Source: Myxococcales bacterium (GTDB lineage: Bacteria; Myxococcota_A; Polyangia; Haliangiales; Haliangiaceae). From it: DNA of 64,000 nt. Both the position numbers and the translations under genes were made by a program. Positions 6,985 to 17,249 of this stretch are shown one piece after another. The stretch spans positions 62,001-126,000 of the forward strand of contig JADJGV010000003.1 of assembly GCA_016707895.1 (NCBI GenBank), read 5' to 3'. The stretch's first letter is position 1. Every line of letters starts with the position of its first letter. The notes beneath the pieces were generated by a model, which was not told the origin of the DNA, ran no database searches, and saw only the letters and a list, made by a program, of their open reading frames with translations.

Positions 6985-8898
6985 CTACTGCGTGGCCTCG
7001 CGCCACGCCTGCCACATCAGGATCGGCCACAGCGACGTGCGCCAGTCGTCGACGCCGGCCAGGAACGCCGTCCAGCGGCGGCGCACGAACGTCGGATCGA
7101 GGTAGCCGTCCTCCCGCATGCGGCGCTCGTCGAGCAGCGCCTCGGCCCAGCCCCGCAGCGGCCCGCGCAGCCACGCCGCGACCGGGATCATGAAGCCCAT
7201 CTTGGGGCGGTCGAACAGCGACGATGGCAGCTGCTTGTCGAGGATGTGCCGCAGCACCAGCTTGGTGCGCTCGCCGGCCACCTTGGTCGCGTACGGCAGC
7301 CGCCACGCCAGCTCGACCAGCTCGTGATCGATGAACGGCAGGCGGGTCTCGAGGCTGGTCGACATCGCCGCGCGGTCGACCTTGACCAGCAGCTCGTCGC
7401 CGAAGTGGGTGAGCATGTCGGCGTACATCGCGCGCTCGGTGGCGTTGCCGCGCGCCAGCACGTCGGGCGCGAGCGGCAGCACGCCGCGATCCTCGGCGAC
7501 GCCGGGCACCACCAGCTCGGGCTGGTACCACAGGCTCATCAACCGCGCGTAGAAGGCGTCGGGGTCGACGTCGGCCGCGATCACCGAGCGCCGCCGCGCC
7601 CAGTCGAGCCAGCGCTGCGCGCGCCCCGGCGTGAGGTCGCGGTTCTGCAGCAGCCCGATCAGCGCGTCGATCGCGCCGGCCACCCGGGCCCGGCCCGGCA
7701 GCCGCAGCAGCCGCTCGAGCCGCCGCACGATCGCGAACCGCGGGTAGCCGGCGAACAGCTCGTCGCCGCCCTCGCCGGTCAGCACGACGGTGACGTGGCG
7801 CCGCGCGAGGCGCGCCACCAGCGTCGTCGGGATCTGCGACGAGTCGGCGAACGGCTCGTCGTAGATGTGCGGCAGGTCGGGCACCACCGCCAGCGCGTCC
7901 TGGCCGTTGACGCGGAACTCGGTGTGGTCGGTGCCCAGCCGCGCCGCGACCTCGCGGGCGTAGCGGGTCTCGTCGTAGCGCGGGTCGTCGAACCCGATCG
8001 AGAAGGTCTTGACCGGCGTCGACGCCTGCCGCTGCATCAGCATGACGATCAGCGACGAGTCGATGCCGCCCGACAGGAACGCGCCCAGCGGCACGTCGGC
8101 CAGCATCTGCTCGCGCACCGCGCGGGTCAGCACCGCCTCGACCCGATCCGCGGCCGCGCCGACGTCGATCGCCAGCGGCGCGGCCAGGCCGCCCTCGGCG
8201 ACCGCGCGGAACGAGTAGTAGGTGTGCGGGCCGCTGACCGCGCCGTCGGCGGCGATCCGCTGCCAGGTGCCGGGCGCCAGCTTGCTGATGCCCTGGTAGA
8301 TCGACCGTGGCACCGGCACGTAGCCGTAGCGTACGAACGCGATCAGCGCGGCGCGATCGATCGTCGCCGTGAACGCGGGGTGGGCGCGCAGCGCCTTGAG
8401 CTCGGAGGCGAACGCCAGCACGCGGCCGCCGCGCAGCCAGCCGACGTACAGCGGCTTCTCGCCGAACCGGTCGCGGGCCAAGGACAGCGCGCGCTCGCGG
8501 GCGTCCCACACCGCGATCGCGAACATGCCGCGCAGGCGCGGCAGCGTCGCCTCGAAGCCCCAGGCCTCGATCGCCGCCAGGACGACCTCGGTGTCCGACC
8601 GCCCGCGGAACCGCGCGCCCGCGGCGGCCAGCTCGGCGCGCAGCTCGCCGTGGTTGTAGATCTCGCCGTTGAAGACGATCGTGTAGCGGCGCGACGCCGA
8701 CGCCATCGGCTGGTGGCCGAGCGGCGACAGGTCGACGATCGCCAGCCGGCGGAAGCCCAGCGCGACCTGGCCGTCGGACCAGGCGCCGGCGTCGTCGGGA
8801 CCGCGGGCTTGCAACGTCGCCGCCATCGCGCGGGCGGTGGCCTCCGCGTCGACGGCGTTCCCTCCATCGAGGTCGACGAACCCAGCGATGCCGCACAT
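6985..8898 (-). CDS. asnB: Asparagine synthase (glutamine-hydrolysing)
   Basis: A 637-residue AsnB-type enzyme. ATG at 8898 gives MCGIAGF, so Cys2 is the N-terminal glutaminase nucleophile after Met removal; an upstream in-frame start would bury it. The glutaminase domain carries FNGEIYN and a GRSDTEV segment; the synthase domain carries the ATP-pyrophosphatase loop LSGGIDSSL and later GEGGDELFAGYPRF. Length fits the 600-650 residue family often found in exopolysaccharide or secondary-metabolite loci. The neighbours do not form such a locus. It ends 13 bases from the convergent lipoprotein gene. Confidence 0.93.
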   Translation of the reverse strand: MCGIAGFVDLDGGNAVDAEATARAMAATLQARGPDDAGAWSDGQVALGFRRLAIVDLSPLGHQPMASASRRYTIVFNGEIYNHGELRAELAAAGARFRGRSDTEVVLAAIEAWGFEATLPRLRGMFAIAVWDARERALSLARDRFGEKPLYVGWLRGGRVLAFASELKALRAHPAFTATIDRAALIAFVRYGYVPVPRSIYQGISKLAPGTWQRIAADGAVSGPHTYYSFRAVAEGGLAAPLAIDVGAAADRVEAVLTRAVREQMLADVPLGAFLSGGIDSSLIVMLMQRQASTPVKTFSIGFDDPRYDETRYAREVAARLGTDHTEFRVNGQDALAVVPDLPHIYDEPFADSSQIPTTLVARLARRHVTVVLTGEGGDELFAGYPRFAIVRRLERLLRLPGRARVAGAIDALIGLLQNRDLTPGRAQRWLDWARRRSVIAADVDPDAFYARLMSLWYQPELVVPGVAEDRGVLPLAPDVLARGNATERAMYADMLTHFGDELLVKVDRAAMSTSLETRLPFIDHELVELAWRLPYATKVAGERTKLVLRHILDKQLPSSLFDRPKMGFMIPVAAWLRGPLRGWAEALLDERRMREDGYLDPTFVRRRWTAFLAGVDDWRTSLWPILMWQAWREATQ

Positions 8899-8984
8899 CA
8901 GCGCGGCCTGTACCATACCGCGGACCGGCGATGCGAGGTGCGCTGCTCGCCGTCGGGACGACGGCGGTGATACACCGGGCTTCG

Positions 8985-10250
8985 ATGTCCGAAGCGCTCC
9001 CGCATTCCGCGGATCTGGTCGTGATCGGAGGCGGCACCGCCGGCGCCGCCACCGCCGGGTTCGCCGCCGCCCATGGCCTCCGCGTCGTGCTGCTCGAGCG
9101 GCGCCCGCTCGATCGCGCCGGGGCGCGCTGGGTCAACGGCGTGACCCGCGCGGCCTTGCGCGAGGCGGGGCTGACGGTCCCCGACGCTGCCGCGGCGCCG
9201 CCGCGGTTCCACCTGGTGACCGCGAACCACCGCGTGACCGTGCCGCGCCACGACGTCGTCGACCTCGACATGCGGGCGCTGGTCGCGCAGCTCCACGACC
9301 GCGCCCGCGCCGCCGGCGCCGAGCTGATCGGCGAGGTCCAGGTCACCGGCCGCGAGGACCGGACGGTGCGGACCGACCGCGGCGCGATCACCGCGCGGTG
9401 GATCGTCGACGCCAGCGGCCTGGCCGGACCCGGCCTCTTGGACACCCCGCCGGTCGCGCCCGAGCACCTGTGCGCCGCCGCCCAGGGCGTCTACGAGGTC
9501 CGCGACCGCGCCGGCGCCGCGGCGTACTTCGCCGCGCTGGGCCTGCCGCTCGGTGAGATCTGCGCCCACGTCGGCGTCGCCGGCGGCTACTCGCTGATCA
9601 ACGTGCGGGTCCACCCCGGCGGCGACACCGTCGGCGTGCTCACCGGCACCATCCCCGCGCTCGGCCACCCCGGCGGCAAGGTCGTGCGCGACGACTTCGT
9701 CCGCGCGCAGCCGTGGATCGGCCCGATGGTGTTCGGCGGCGGCGGCGCGATCCCGCTGCGCCGCCCCCGCGAGGAGCTCACCGACGGTACCGTCGTGCTG
9801 GTCGGCGACACCGGCTGCCAGGTCTTCCCGGCCCACGGCTCCGGTATCGGCGCCGGCATCCTCGCCGGCAAGCTGCTCGCCGACACGCTCGCGCGCGGCG
9901 GCACGCCTTACGACTACGAGGTCGCGTGGCACCGCCGCTGGGGCGGCCTGTTCGCCGCCTACGACGCCGTGCGCCGCTGGAACCAAGCGCAGTCCGGCGC
10001 CGAGCTCGATCGCGTCATCGGCCGCGGCCTCGTCGATCTCGAGTTCGCGCGCGCCGGCCTCGACCAGACCCTGCCCCAGGTCTCGCCTGGCGCGCTCGCC
10101 AGGAAGCTCCCCGGCGCGCTGCGCGAGCGCGGGGTCGTCGCGCTCGGCGCTCGCACCGCCGCCGCCATGGCCCTCGGCCCGAAGTTCCCGCCGCGCGGCC
10201 GCGCCCGCCGCGCCTGGTCGGCGGCGATGCAGCGCCTGCTGCCGGTGTAG
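8985..10250 (+). CDS. FAD-dependent oxidoreductase (geranylgeranyl-reductase-like)
   Basis: A flavoprotein of about 421 residues. The dinucleotide motif VVIGGGTAGAATAG near the N-terminus is followed by VVLLERRPLDRAG, and the second FAD motif is VVLVGDTGCQVFPAHGSGIG. This is the layout of group A oxidoreductases in the geranylgeranyl reductase / FixC / tryptophan halogenase superfamily. No halogenase WxWxIP motif is seen. ATG at 8985 is chosen because FAD binding begins soon after it; an upstream start at 8931 would intrude into the divergent asnB promoter region. Confidence 0.8.
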   Translation: MSEALPHSADLVVIGGGTAGAATAGFAAAHGLRVVLLERRPLDRAGARWVNGVTRAALREAGLTVPDAAAAPPRFHLVTANHRVTVPRHDVVDLDMRALVAQLHDRARAAGAELIGEVQVTGREDRTVRTDRGAITARWIVDASGLAGPGLLDTPPVAPEHLCAAAQGVYEVRDRAGAAAYFAALGLPLGEICAHVGVAGGYSLINVRVHPGGDTVGVLTGTIPALGHPGGKVVRDDFVRAQPWIGPMVFGGGGAIPLRRPREELTDGTVVLVGDTGCQVFPAHGSGIGAGILAGKLLADTLARGGTPYDYEVAWHRRWGGLFAAYDAVRRWNQAQSGAELDRVIGRGLVDLEFARAGLDQTLPQVSPGALARKLPGALRERGVVALGARTAAAMALGPKFPPRGRARRAWSAAMQRLLPV

Positions 10251-10260
10251 CGACGGCGCC

Positions 10261-10340
10261 GGGGGCGGAGCGGGAGTCGGAGCCGGAGCCGGAGCCGGAG
10301 CCGGGGGCGGAGCGGGAGTCGGAGCCGGAGCCGGAGTCGG
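10261..10340. repeat. GGAGCC hexanucleotide array with a 42-base higher-order repeat
   Basis: An intergenic array of GGAGCC-type hexamers between the FAD gene and the amidohydrolase gene. The unit at 10261-10302 (gggggcggagcgggagtcgg and following hexamers) is repeated at 10303-10340 with loss of the last hexamer. The same hexamer family recurs at about 13619 and 15279 in the opposite orientation. Confidence 0.85.
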
Positions 10341-10420
10341 TGTCGCCGCCGCCGAATATCTGCGGCCGCCTCCCCTCCCCGCCGTTGACGCCCCCGCCCC
10401 GTGCCGCCTACCACCACCCC

Positions 10421-11470
10421 ATGCTCGCCGATCCCACCGCCGCGGCCGATCCCGCCGCGCTACCGCAGCGCTTCGCCACCCGCGCCGCGCTCGCCGCGTT
10501 GCCCTGGTTCGCGGTCGATCACGACGAGATCGTCCTCGCCGACCGCACGATCGGTCCGATCATCGACACCCACACCCACTACGCGCTGCCGACGCTGTCG
10601 ATCCACCACCTCGACATGCTCCGCGAGACGCCCGACTCCAACCTGCTGCTCGGCGCGTGCTGCGCGCACCACCTCGACGTCCGCGCCAACCAGTGCTTCA
10701 CGCCGGCCGAGTTGACCGCGCTCAAGCGCGACCTGCTGCTCGGTGGCCTCACCGGCCGCGGCAAGCGCGCCGATCACACCGCGCCCAACCTCGCGCGCGA
10801 CATGAAGAGCATGAACGTCGCGCACGCCGTCGTGCTCGGCATCGACATGGCGATCCCCAACCGCCACCCCACCGACACGCTGCGCGCCGTCGCCCAGCGC
10901 GCCGAGGCCACCGGCTACGGCAGCGTCCACCCGCGCTCGCCGCTGGCCAAGGTCCGCCTCGAGGAGCAGCTCCACCTGGGCGCCCGCGGCCTCAAGCTGC
11001 ACCCGCCCAACCAGCTGTTCCGTCCCGACGCCTGGTACGCGATGCGGATCTACCGCTGGTGCGGCGCCGCCAACATCCCCGTGTTCTTCCACGCCGGGCC
11101 CGCCGGCATCGAGCCCAAGGCCGGCCAGTACTGCGCGCAGATGCGCTTCTACGAGCGGCCGCTGCGCGAGCTCCCCGACACCACGTTCGTCCTTGGCCAC
11201 GCCGGCTCGCTGCAACACAAGGAGGCGATCGCGCTGCAGCGCCGCTACCCCAACGCGTGGCTCGAGATCTCCGGCCTGTCGCTGGCGCAGCTACGCGAGG
11301 TCATCACCGACGCCGACACCAGCCGCGTCGTGTTCGGCTCCGACTGGCCCTTCTATCACCCGGTCTTGCCGCTAGCGAAGCTCCTGGTCGCGACCCAGGA
11401 CCGCCCGCACCTGCGCGCCGCGATCCTGCACGACAACGCCGCGCGCCTCCTCGAGCGCACGATGCGCTAG
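10421..11470 (+). CDS. Amidohydrolase-family (TIM-barrel metal-dependent) hydrolase
   Basis: A 349-residue protein with the amidohydrolase-2 pattern. The metal-binding DTHTHY is near residue 49, and RGLKLHPPNQLF, VFFHAGP and FVLGHAG supply further His ligands. FGSDWPFYHPVLPL contains the conserved catalytic Asp. The substrate is unknown; relatives hydrolyse or decarboxylate small aromatic or amide compounds. Start ATG at 10421 follows TACCAC (10409-10414), a weak version of the leaderless -10 seen elsewhere. The hexamer array sits directly upstream. Confidence 0.8.
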   Translation: MLADPTAAADPAALPQRFATRAALAALPWFAVDHDEIVLADRTIGPIIDTHTHYALPTLSIHHLDMLRETPDSNLLLGACCAHHLDVRANQCFTPAELTALKRDLLLGGLTGRGKRADHTAPNLARDMKSMNVAHAVVLGIDMAIPNRHPTDTLRAVAQRAEATGYGSVHPRSPLAKVRLEEQLHLGARGLKLHPPNQLFRPDAWYAMRIYRWCGAANIPVFFHAGPAGIEPKAGQYCAQMRFYERPLRELPDTTFVLGHAGSLQHKEAIALQRRYPNAWLEISGLSLAQLREVITDADTSRVVFGSDWPFYHPVLPLAKLLVATQDRPHLRAAILHDNAARLLERTMR

Positions 11471-11530
11471 CAGCGACCCCCGTCACCTGACGGGCTGCTA
11501 CGAAGGGCGCCGCGCGGCGAGGGCTGGCGG

Positions 11531-11611
11531 TGTCCGGCGCCGGACACACGCCGCTGTCCGGGGATGGCCGGAAAGCCGGACGAATCCGGCCGTTTTGTCC
11601 GAGATTCGGAC
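11531..11611. promoter_or_regulatory. Cluster of GTCCGG/GTCCGA inverted repeats upstream of the HNH gene
   Basis: Three inverted repeats occur within 81 bases. TGTCCGGCGCCGGACA is a perfect 16-base palindrome (11531-11546). GTCCGG (11556-11561) pairs with CCGGAC (11576-11581). GTCCGA-GAT-TCGGAC (11597-11611) is a 6-base stem with a 3-base loop. They could be operators for a dimeric repressor or RNA hairpins. The rest of the 11471-11669 gap shows nothing else recognisable. Confidence 0.5.
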
Positions 11612-11669
11612 GCGCGGCGCCAGGCATCGCAGGGTTACGGCTGGCGTGCGACTTGCTGAGGGGTTGGGC

Positions 11670-13027
11670 ATGGTGGACGGTGCAGCGGGTGAACAGAAGG
11701 TGAGCGAGGTGGCGGCGGCCGCGGCGGCGGCGGCCGCGGCGGCGGGCGCGGACGACTGGCGCGTGGTCGACCGGACGCTGCGCGGGCTGGCGCGACGGCG
11801 GGCGGCGCTCGACGTCGAGGAGGCCGCGTGGCTCCGGCGCGCGCGGGCGCTCGGCGTCCATCGCGAGCTGGGCTTCGCGACGTTCTTCGAGTACGTCGAG
11901 CGCGTGCTGGGCTACGCGCCGGGGCCGGCGCGCGAGCGGCTGCGGGTGGCCGACGCGCTGGCGGCGCTGCCGAAGCTGCGGGCGGCGATGACCGCCGGCG
12001 ACGTCGCGTACAGCGCGGCGCGCGAGCTGACCCGGGTCGCGACCGTCGACACCGAGGCGGCGTGGCTGACGGCGGCGGCCAAGCACACCGTCCGGGAGAT
12101 CGAGGAGATGGTGAGCGGGCGGCGGCGGGGCGACTCGCCGGAGGATCCGCCCGACCCCGCCGCGCGGCTGCACGAGCTGCGGCTGCTGCTGCCGGCGGCG
12201 GTGCTGGGCAAGTTCACCGGGCGCGGCGCGCGCTGGAGGCGGCGTGCGGGCACCCGCTCACCGACGGCGACCTGCTCGCGACGTTGTGCGATGGCCAGCT
12301 GGCGGGTGCCGGATCCCACGTGGAAGGTGCCGCGGCGGCGTCGCACGAGGGAGATGCCGCGGCGGCGTCCAGGCCCATGTACCAGATCGCGATCACGCGG
12401 TGCCCCGACTGCACGCGCGCGTGGCAGGACGTTGCCGGGCACACGATCGAGATCAGTGAGACCGAGCTGGCGCAGGCGTCGTGCGACGCCGAACTGCTCG
12501 GGCGGGTCGACGGCGACAAGCCGGCGCGGGTGACCAAGACGATCCCGCCGCGGACCCGGCGCGCCGTGCTGCGGCGGGATCGCGGGCGGTGCGTCGTGCC
12601 GGGGTGCCGCAACGCGCGGTACGTCGACGTCCACCACATCGTGCCGCGGGCGCAGGGCGGCAAGCACACGCCGAGCAAGCTGTCGGCGCTGTGCTCGGCG
12701 CACCACAAGGCCGCGCACGATGGCCGGCTGCGAGTCGAGGGGACCGCGCCTGCGAAGCTGCGGTTCACGCACGCCGATGGGCGGCCGTACGGGGCGCCGC
12801 CGTCCCACGTGGGAGGTGGGGAAGCGGCGCTGGCGCCGCGTCCTGCGGCAGGTGAGGTCGCGGTGGCACCGTCTCAAGCGGGCGCCGAGGTTGGGCCGCC
12901 GCCGGCAGCACGCCGGCGCCGCCGAGCCCAGGCGCCACCGGCAAAGAGAACGCGGGACTCCGCGGCGGGTGGCCGCCAAGTTGCCGGCCGCTCAGCGGGA
13001 ACGAGCGGCGACCGCGCCGACCGCTGA
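11670..13027 (+). pseudogene. DUF222/HNH endonuclease-like gene with an internal frameshift
   Basis: The N-terminal part (11670 to about 12214) reads as a DUF222-type helical domain (DVEEAAWLRRARALG, TFFEYVERVLGY, YSAARELTRVAT). The continuation RRALEAACGHPL and the HNH module (CVVPGCRNARYVDVHHIVP, then LCSAHHKAAHD) are in another frame running to 13027. Restoring one C near 12213-12216 would give a continuous reading GKFHRARRALEAACG. So either a single-base deletion inactivated the gene or the read has an error. ATG 11670 has GAGG upstream. Such multi-copy HNH genes are common in actinobacteria and myxobacteria; their role is unclear. Confidence 0.75.
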
Positions 13028-13042
13028 TGGTACGAAGCCAAC

Positions 13043-13615
13043 ATGCGCTACGCGCCACGTCTCATCCCCGCCGGGTCTGCGCCTGCGGGCGCGCTCGTCG
13101 AGCCCCTGATCGCCGCGCCGCCGAAGAGCCCGCTCGGCGAGCACACGCTGATCCCCGAGGTCGCGTGGATGATCGAGCAGGACGGCGTGTTCGTCCACGT
13201 GCCCGAGTCGGAGCGCGCCCAGCTCGAGGTGATGCGCGGCTACGCCGAGCTGACCAAGCTGGACGGCACACTCGCGAACGAGACGCTCGACGACCTCCCT
13301 GGCGTCAACCTCGCGACGAACGGCGCGTACGCGGCGGAGATCCTCCTCGACCGCGACCATCTCGCCGCGATCCACGAGATCCTCGGCTTCCAAGCGTACC
13401 TCGCGGCGGCGCCACGCCGGGCGCGCTTCCTGATCGGCGGCGTCGGGGCCGGCCTGGACGGGATGCGCGCGTTCGTCGCTCGCGCCCGACGTGAGCACGA
13501 CGCGGCGCCGATCGGCGAACGGATCAGCCCGGTCACCTTGCTCGTGCGCGGCGCCGCGCCCACCGCGGTCGTCGGCGAGCTGCAGCTAGCCGCGCTCGCC
13601 CACGCCGGCCTGTAG
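13043..13615 (+). CDS. Hypothetical protein
   Basis: A 190-residue soluble protein not recognised as a known family. It starts at an ATG 15 bases after the HNH gene stop. Acidic and hydrophobic residues alternate without signal peptide or membrane segment; VPESERAQLEVMRGYAELTKLDGTLANE looks like two helices (listed as VPESERAQLEVMRGYAEL and TKLDGTLANE). Codon use looks like a normal coding region. It ends directly before the GCTCCG repeat array at 13619. Confidence 0.6.
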   Translation: MRYAPRLIPAGSAPAGALVEPLIAAPPKSPLGEHTLIPEVAWMIEQDGVFVHVPESERAQLEVMRGYAELTKLDGTLANETLDDLPGVNLATNGAYAAEILLDRDHLAAIHEILGFQAYLAAAPRRARFLIGGVGAGLDGMRAFVARARREHDAAPIGERISPVTLLVRGAAPTAVVGELQLAALAHAGL

Positions 13616-13618
13616 CTA

Positions 13619-13663
13619 CCCGCTCCCGCTCCGGCCACGGATCCCGCTCCGGCTCCCGCTCCG
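13619..13663. repeat. GCTCCG/GCTCCC hexanucleotide array
   Basis: Degenerate CCGCTC and GGCTCC hexamers directly after the stop of the hypothetical gene and before the -10 of the next gene. It has the same unit as the 10261 array in inverted orientation. Confidence 0.7.
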
Positions 13664-13671
13664 CACCGCGC

Positions 13672-13677
13672 TACGCT
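13672..13677 (+). promoter_or_regulatory. candidate -10 hexamer TACGCT, leaderless start
   Basis: TACGCT ends 6 bases before the TTG start at 13684. The spacing supports this otherwise weak start codon. Confidence 0.4.
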
Positions 13678-13683
13678 ACCCGC

Positions 13684-15270
13684 TTGGCCCGCAGCATCCA
13701 CACCACCCGCCGGACGCTGGCGGATCACGAGGCCGACGACCTGGCCGACCGCACCGCGTACCGCGCCGAGACCGCGCGCCTGCGCGACGAGCTCGCGCGC
13801 AAGCGACGAATCAAGACGCAGGTGGTCGCCGCCCGCGGCGCCGCCGCACCGCCCGACGCGGCACCCGATCCGGCGGCGGTCGCGATCGTCGTGCAGGACC
13901 ATGGCCCGCACGTCCACCACGCCGCCACCGCCGCCGACGTCCGTGGCGTGATCGCCCGGCTGCCCCCCGGGGCCGCCGATGGGCTCGGCGCGATCGTGCT
14001 GGGCCGCACGCGCGACGTGGACGACGACGACGACGATCCGGACGCAGGCGGCGATCGCGATCCGTATACCGGCGCGCCAGGCCAGCTGATCCTCCCCGGC
14101 GTCTACGCCAAGCGCATCCTGGGCACCTACACGCCGCGGCGCGCCGAGATCCTCCTCGGCGCCTACGTCTACGACGCCGCCACGCTGGCCGAGGCGCGCG
14201 CCAAGCGGCTGCTCATGAAGCTGTGGGCGCTGACGACGCTGGTCCACGAACTGGGCCACCACCACGACTACGTCGCGCGGATCGCGCGCGGGCGCTGGCG
14301 CGCCGACGAGCTCGCCAAGGTCGAGCGCTACGCCGAGGCGCGGAGCCACGCCGACGTCGCGACCGCGGTGCTGCCCTACCTGGCCGCGGCCCACGCCGAC
14401 GAGGTCGCCTACCTGCGGGGCTGGCTCCTCACCCACGGCGGCCTCGACACGCCGCTGGCAACGCTGATCGACGACCCGCGCACGACGCTGGCCGACGGCA
14501 CGCGCGGGTTCCGCTGGACCATCAGCGACGCGCTGGTCACGCTGTTCGAGGACGTCGAGGCCGGTCGCGATCCGTTCGCCACCCGCGTCGAGTTCGCCCG
14601 CCAGCTCCACTACCGCGGCGAGTACGCGCTGCCGCGGGCGATCCTCGCCGGCGTGCTCGCCGACCACCCCGGCGACGTCGACGCGCTGACCATGCTTGCC
14701 GACATCGAGGTGCACGAGGGCGCCTACGCCGACGCCGAGGCCCGCTGCCGCGACGTGCTGGCCGGCGCGCCGCACCACGGCGAGGCGTGGATCGCGCTGA
14801 CCGACGCGCTGGTCGATCGCCAGCGCTGGGACGACGTCGTGGCCACGACCACCGCCGCGCTCGCCGCCGCGACGCTCACGAACCAGGATCTCGCGCACGT
14901 CGTCCGGTACCGGGCGCGCGCCCGGCTCGAGCTCGGTGCGTACGACGCCGCCGCGCACGACCTGCTCGGCCTGGCGCTCGCTCGCGCCGGCACCCGCGCG
15001 TCGGTGATCCGCCTCCGCGCGCTCCTGCTCCTGCGCACCGACCAGCTCGCCGGGGCGCTCGAGCTCGCGCAGCACGCCGTCGGCGTCCCGGCCGGCGCGC
15101 GCGCCGAGCTGGACGCGGTGCAGCTCGAGGCCGCGATGCGCCTGGGGCGGCCAGCGCACGCCGTGCCGCTGAGCCGCCGCGACGTCGCGCGTCTCGAGCA
15201 GCTCGGCCACGGCCCGTGGCTGGCGCGGCTGCGCGCCGCCTACCCCGACCACGTCGCGTCGGCGGCCTGA
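13684..15270 (+). CDS. HELGH-motif putative zinc metallopeptidase with TPR-like C-terminus
   Basis: A 528-residue protein. VHELGHHHDY places a zincin-type HELGH at residues 188-192, after an acidic stretch of consecutive Asp residues near 116. The C-terminal half (about 300-500) has helix pairs typical of TPRs (LADIEVHEGAYADAEARC, ALTDALVDRQRWDDVVA). No signal peptide is seen, so it should act in the cytoplasm. Start is a TTG supported by a TACGCT hexamer at leaderless spacing. Peptidase activity is inferred from the motif; a third zinc ligand was not identified. Confidence 0.7.
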   Translation: MARSIHTTRRTLADHEADDLADRTAYRAETARLRDELARKRRIKTQVVAARGAAAPPDAAPDPAAVAIVVQDHGPHVHHAATAADVRGVIARLPPGAADGLGAIVLGRTRDVDDDDDDPDAGGDRDPYTGAPGQLILPGVYAKRILGTYTPRRAEILLGAYVYDAATLAEARAKRLLMKLWALTTLVHELGHHHDYVARIARGRWRADELAKVERYAEARSHADVATAVLPYLAAAHADEVAYLRGWLLTHGGLDTPLATLIDDPRTTLADGTRGFRWTISDALVTLFEDVEAGRDPFATRVEFARQLHYRGEYALPRAILAGVLADHPGDVDALTMLADIEVHEGAYADAEARCRDVLAGAPHHGEAWIALTDALVDRQRWDDVVATTTAALAAATLTNQDLAHVVRYRARARLELGAYDAAAHDLLGLALARAGTRASVIRLRALLLLRTDQLAGALELAQHAVGVPAGARAELDAVQLEAAMRLGRPAHAVPLSRRDVARLEQLGHGPWLARLRAAYPDHVASAA

Positions 15271-15272
15271 GT

Positions 15273-15280
<8 letters not shown>
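15263..15280. terminator. Inverted repeat spanning both stop codons of convergent genes
   Basis: CGGCCTGA-GT-TCAGGCCG is a perfect 8-base-arm hairpin. It contains the TGA of the HELGH-TPR gene and the complementary stop of uvrC. No U-tract follows. It may act as a bidirectional terminator or transcript-end protector. Confidence 0.5.
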
Positions 15281-17222
<1,942 letters not shown>

Positions 17223-17249
17223 GACGGTCTCAACGAGCCGCTCGCAGGA

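Noticed and set aside
6985..10421. asnB, FAD oxidoreductase and amidohydrolase as a biosynthetic gene cluster
   Set aside because: No NRPS, PKS, terpene or other core enzyme is present, and the genes differ in strand.
12205..12240. Programmed ribosomal frameshift in the HNH gene
   Set aside because: No slippery heptamer or downstream pseudoknot was evident; a missing base in a GC-rich run is simpler.
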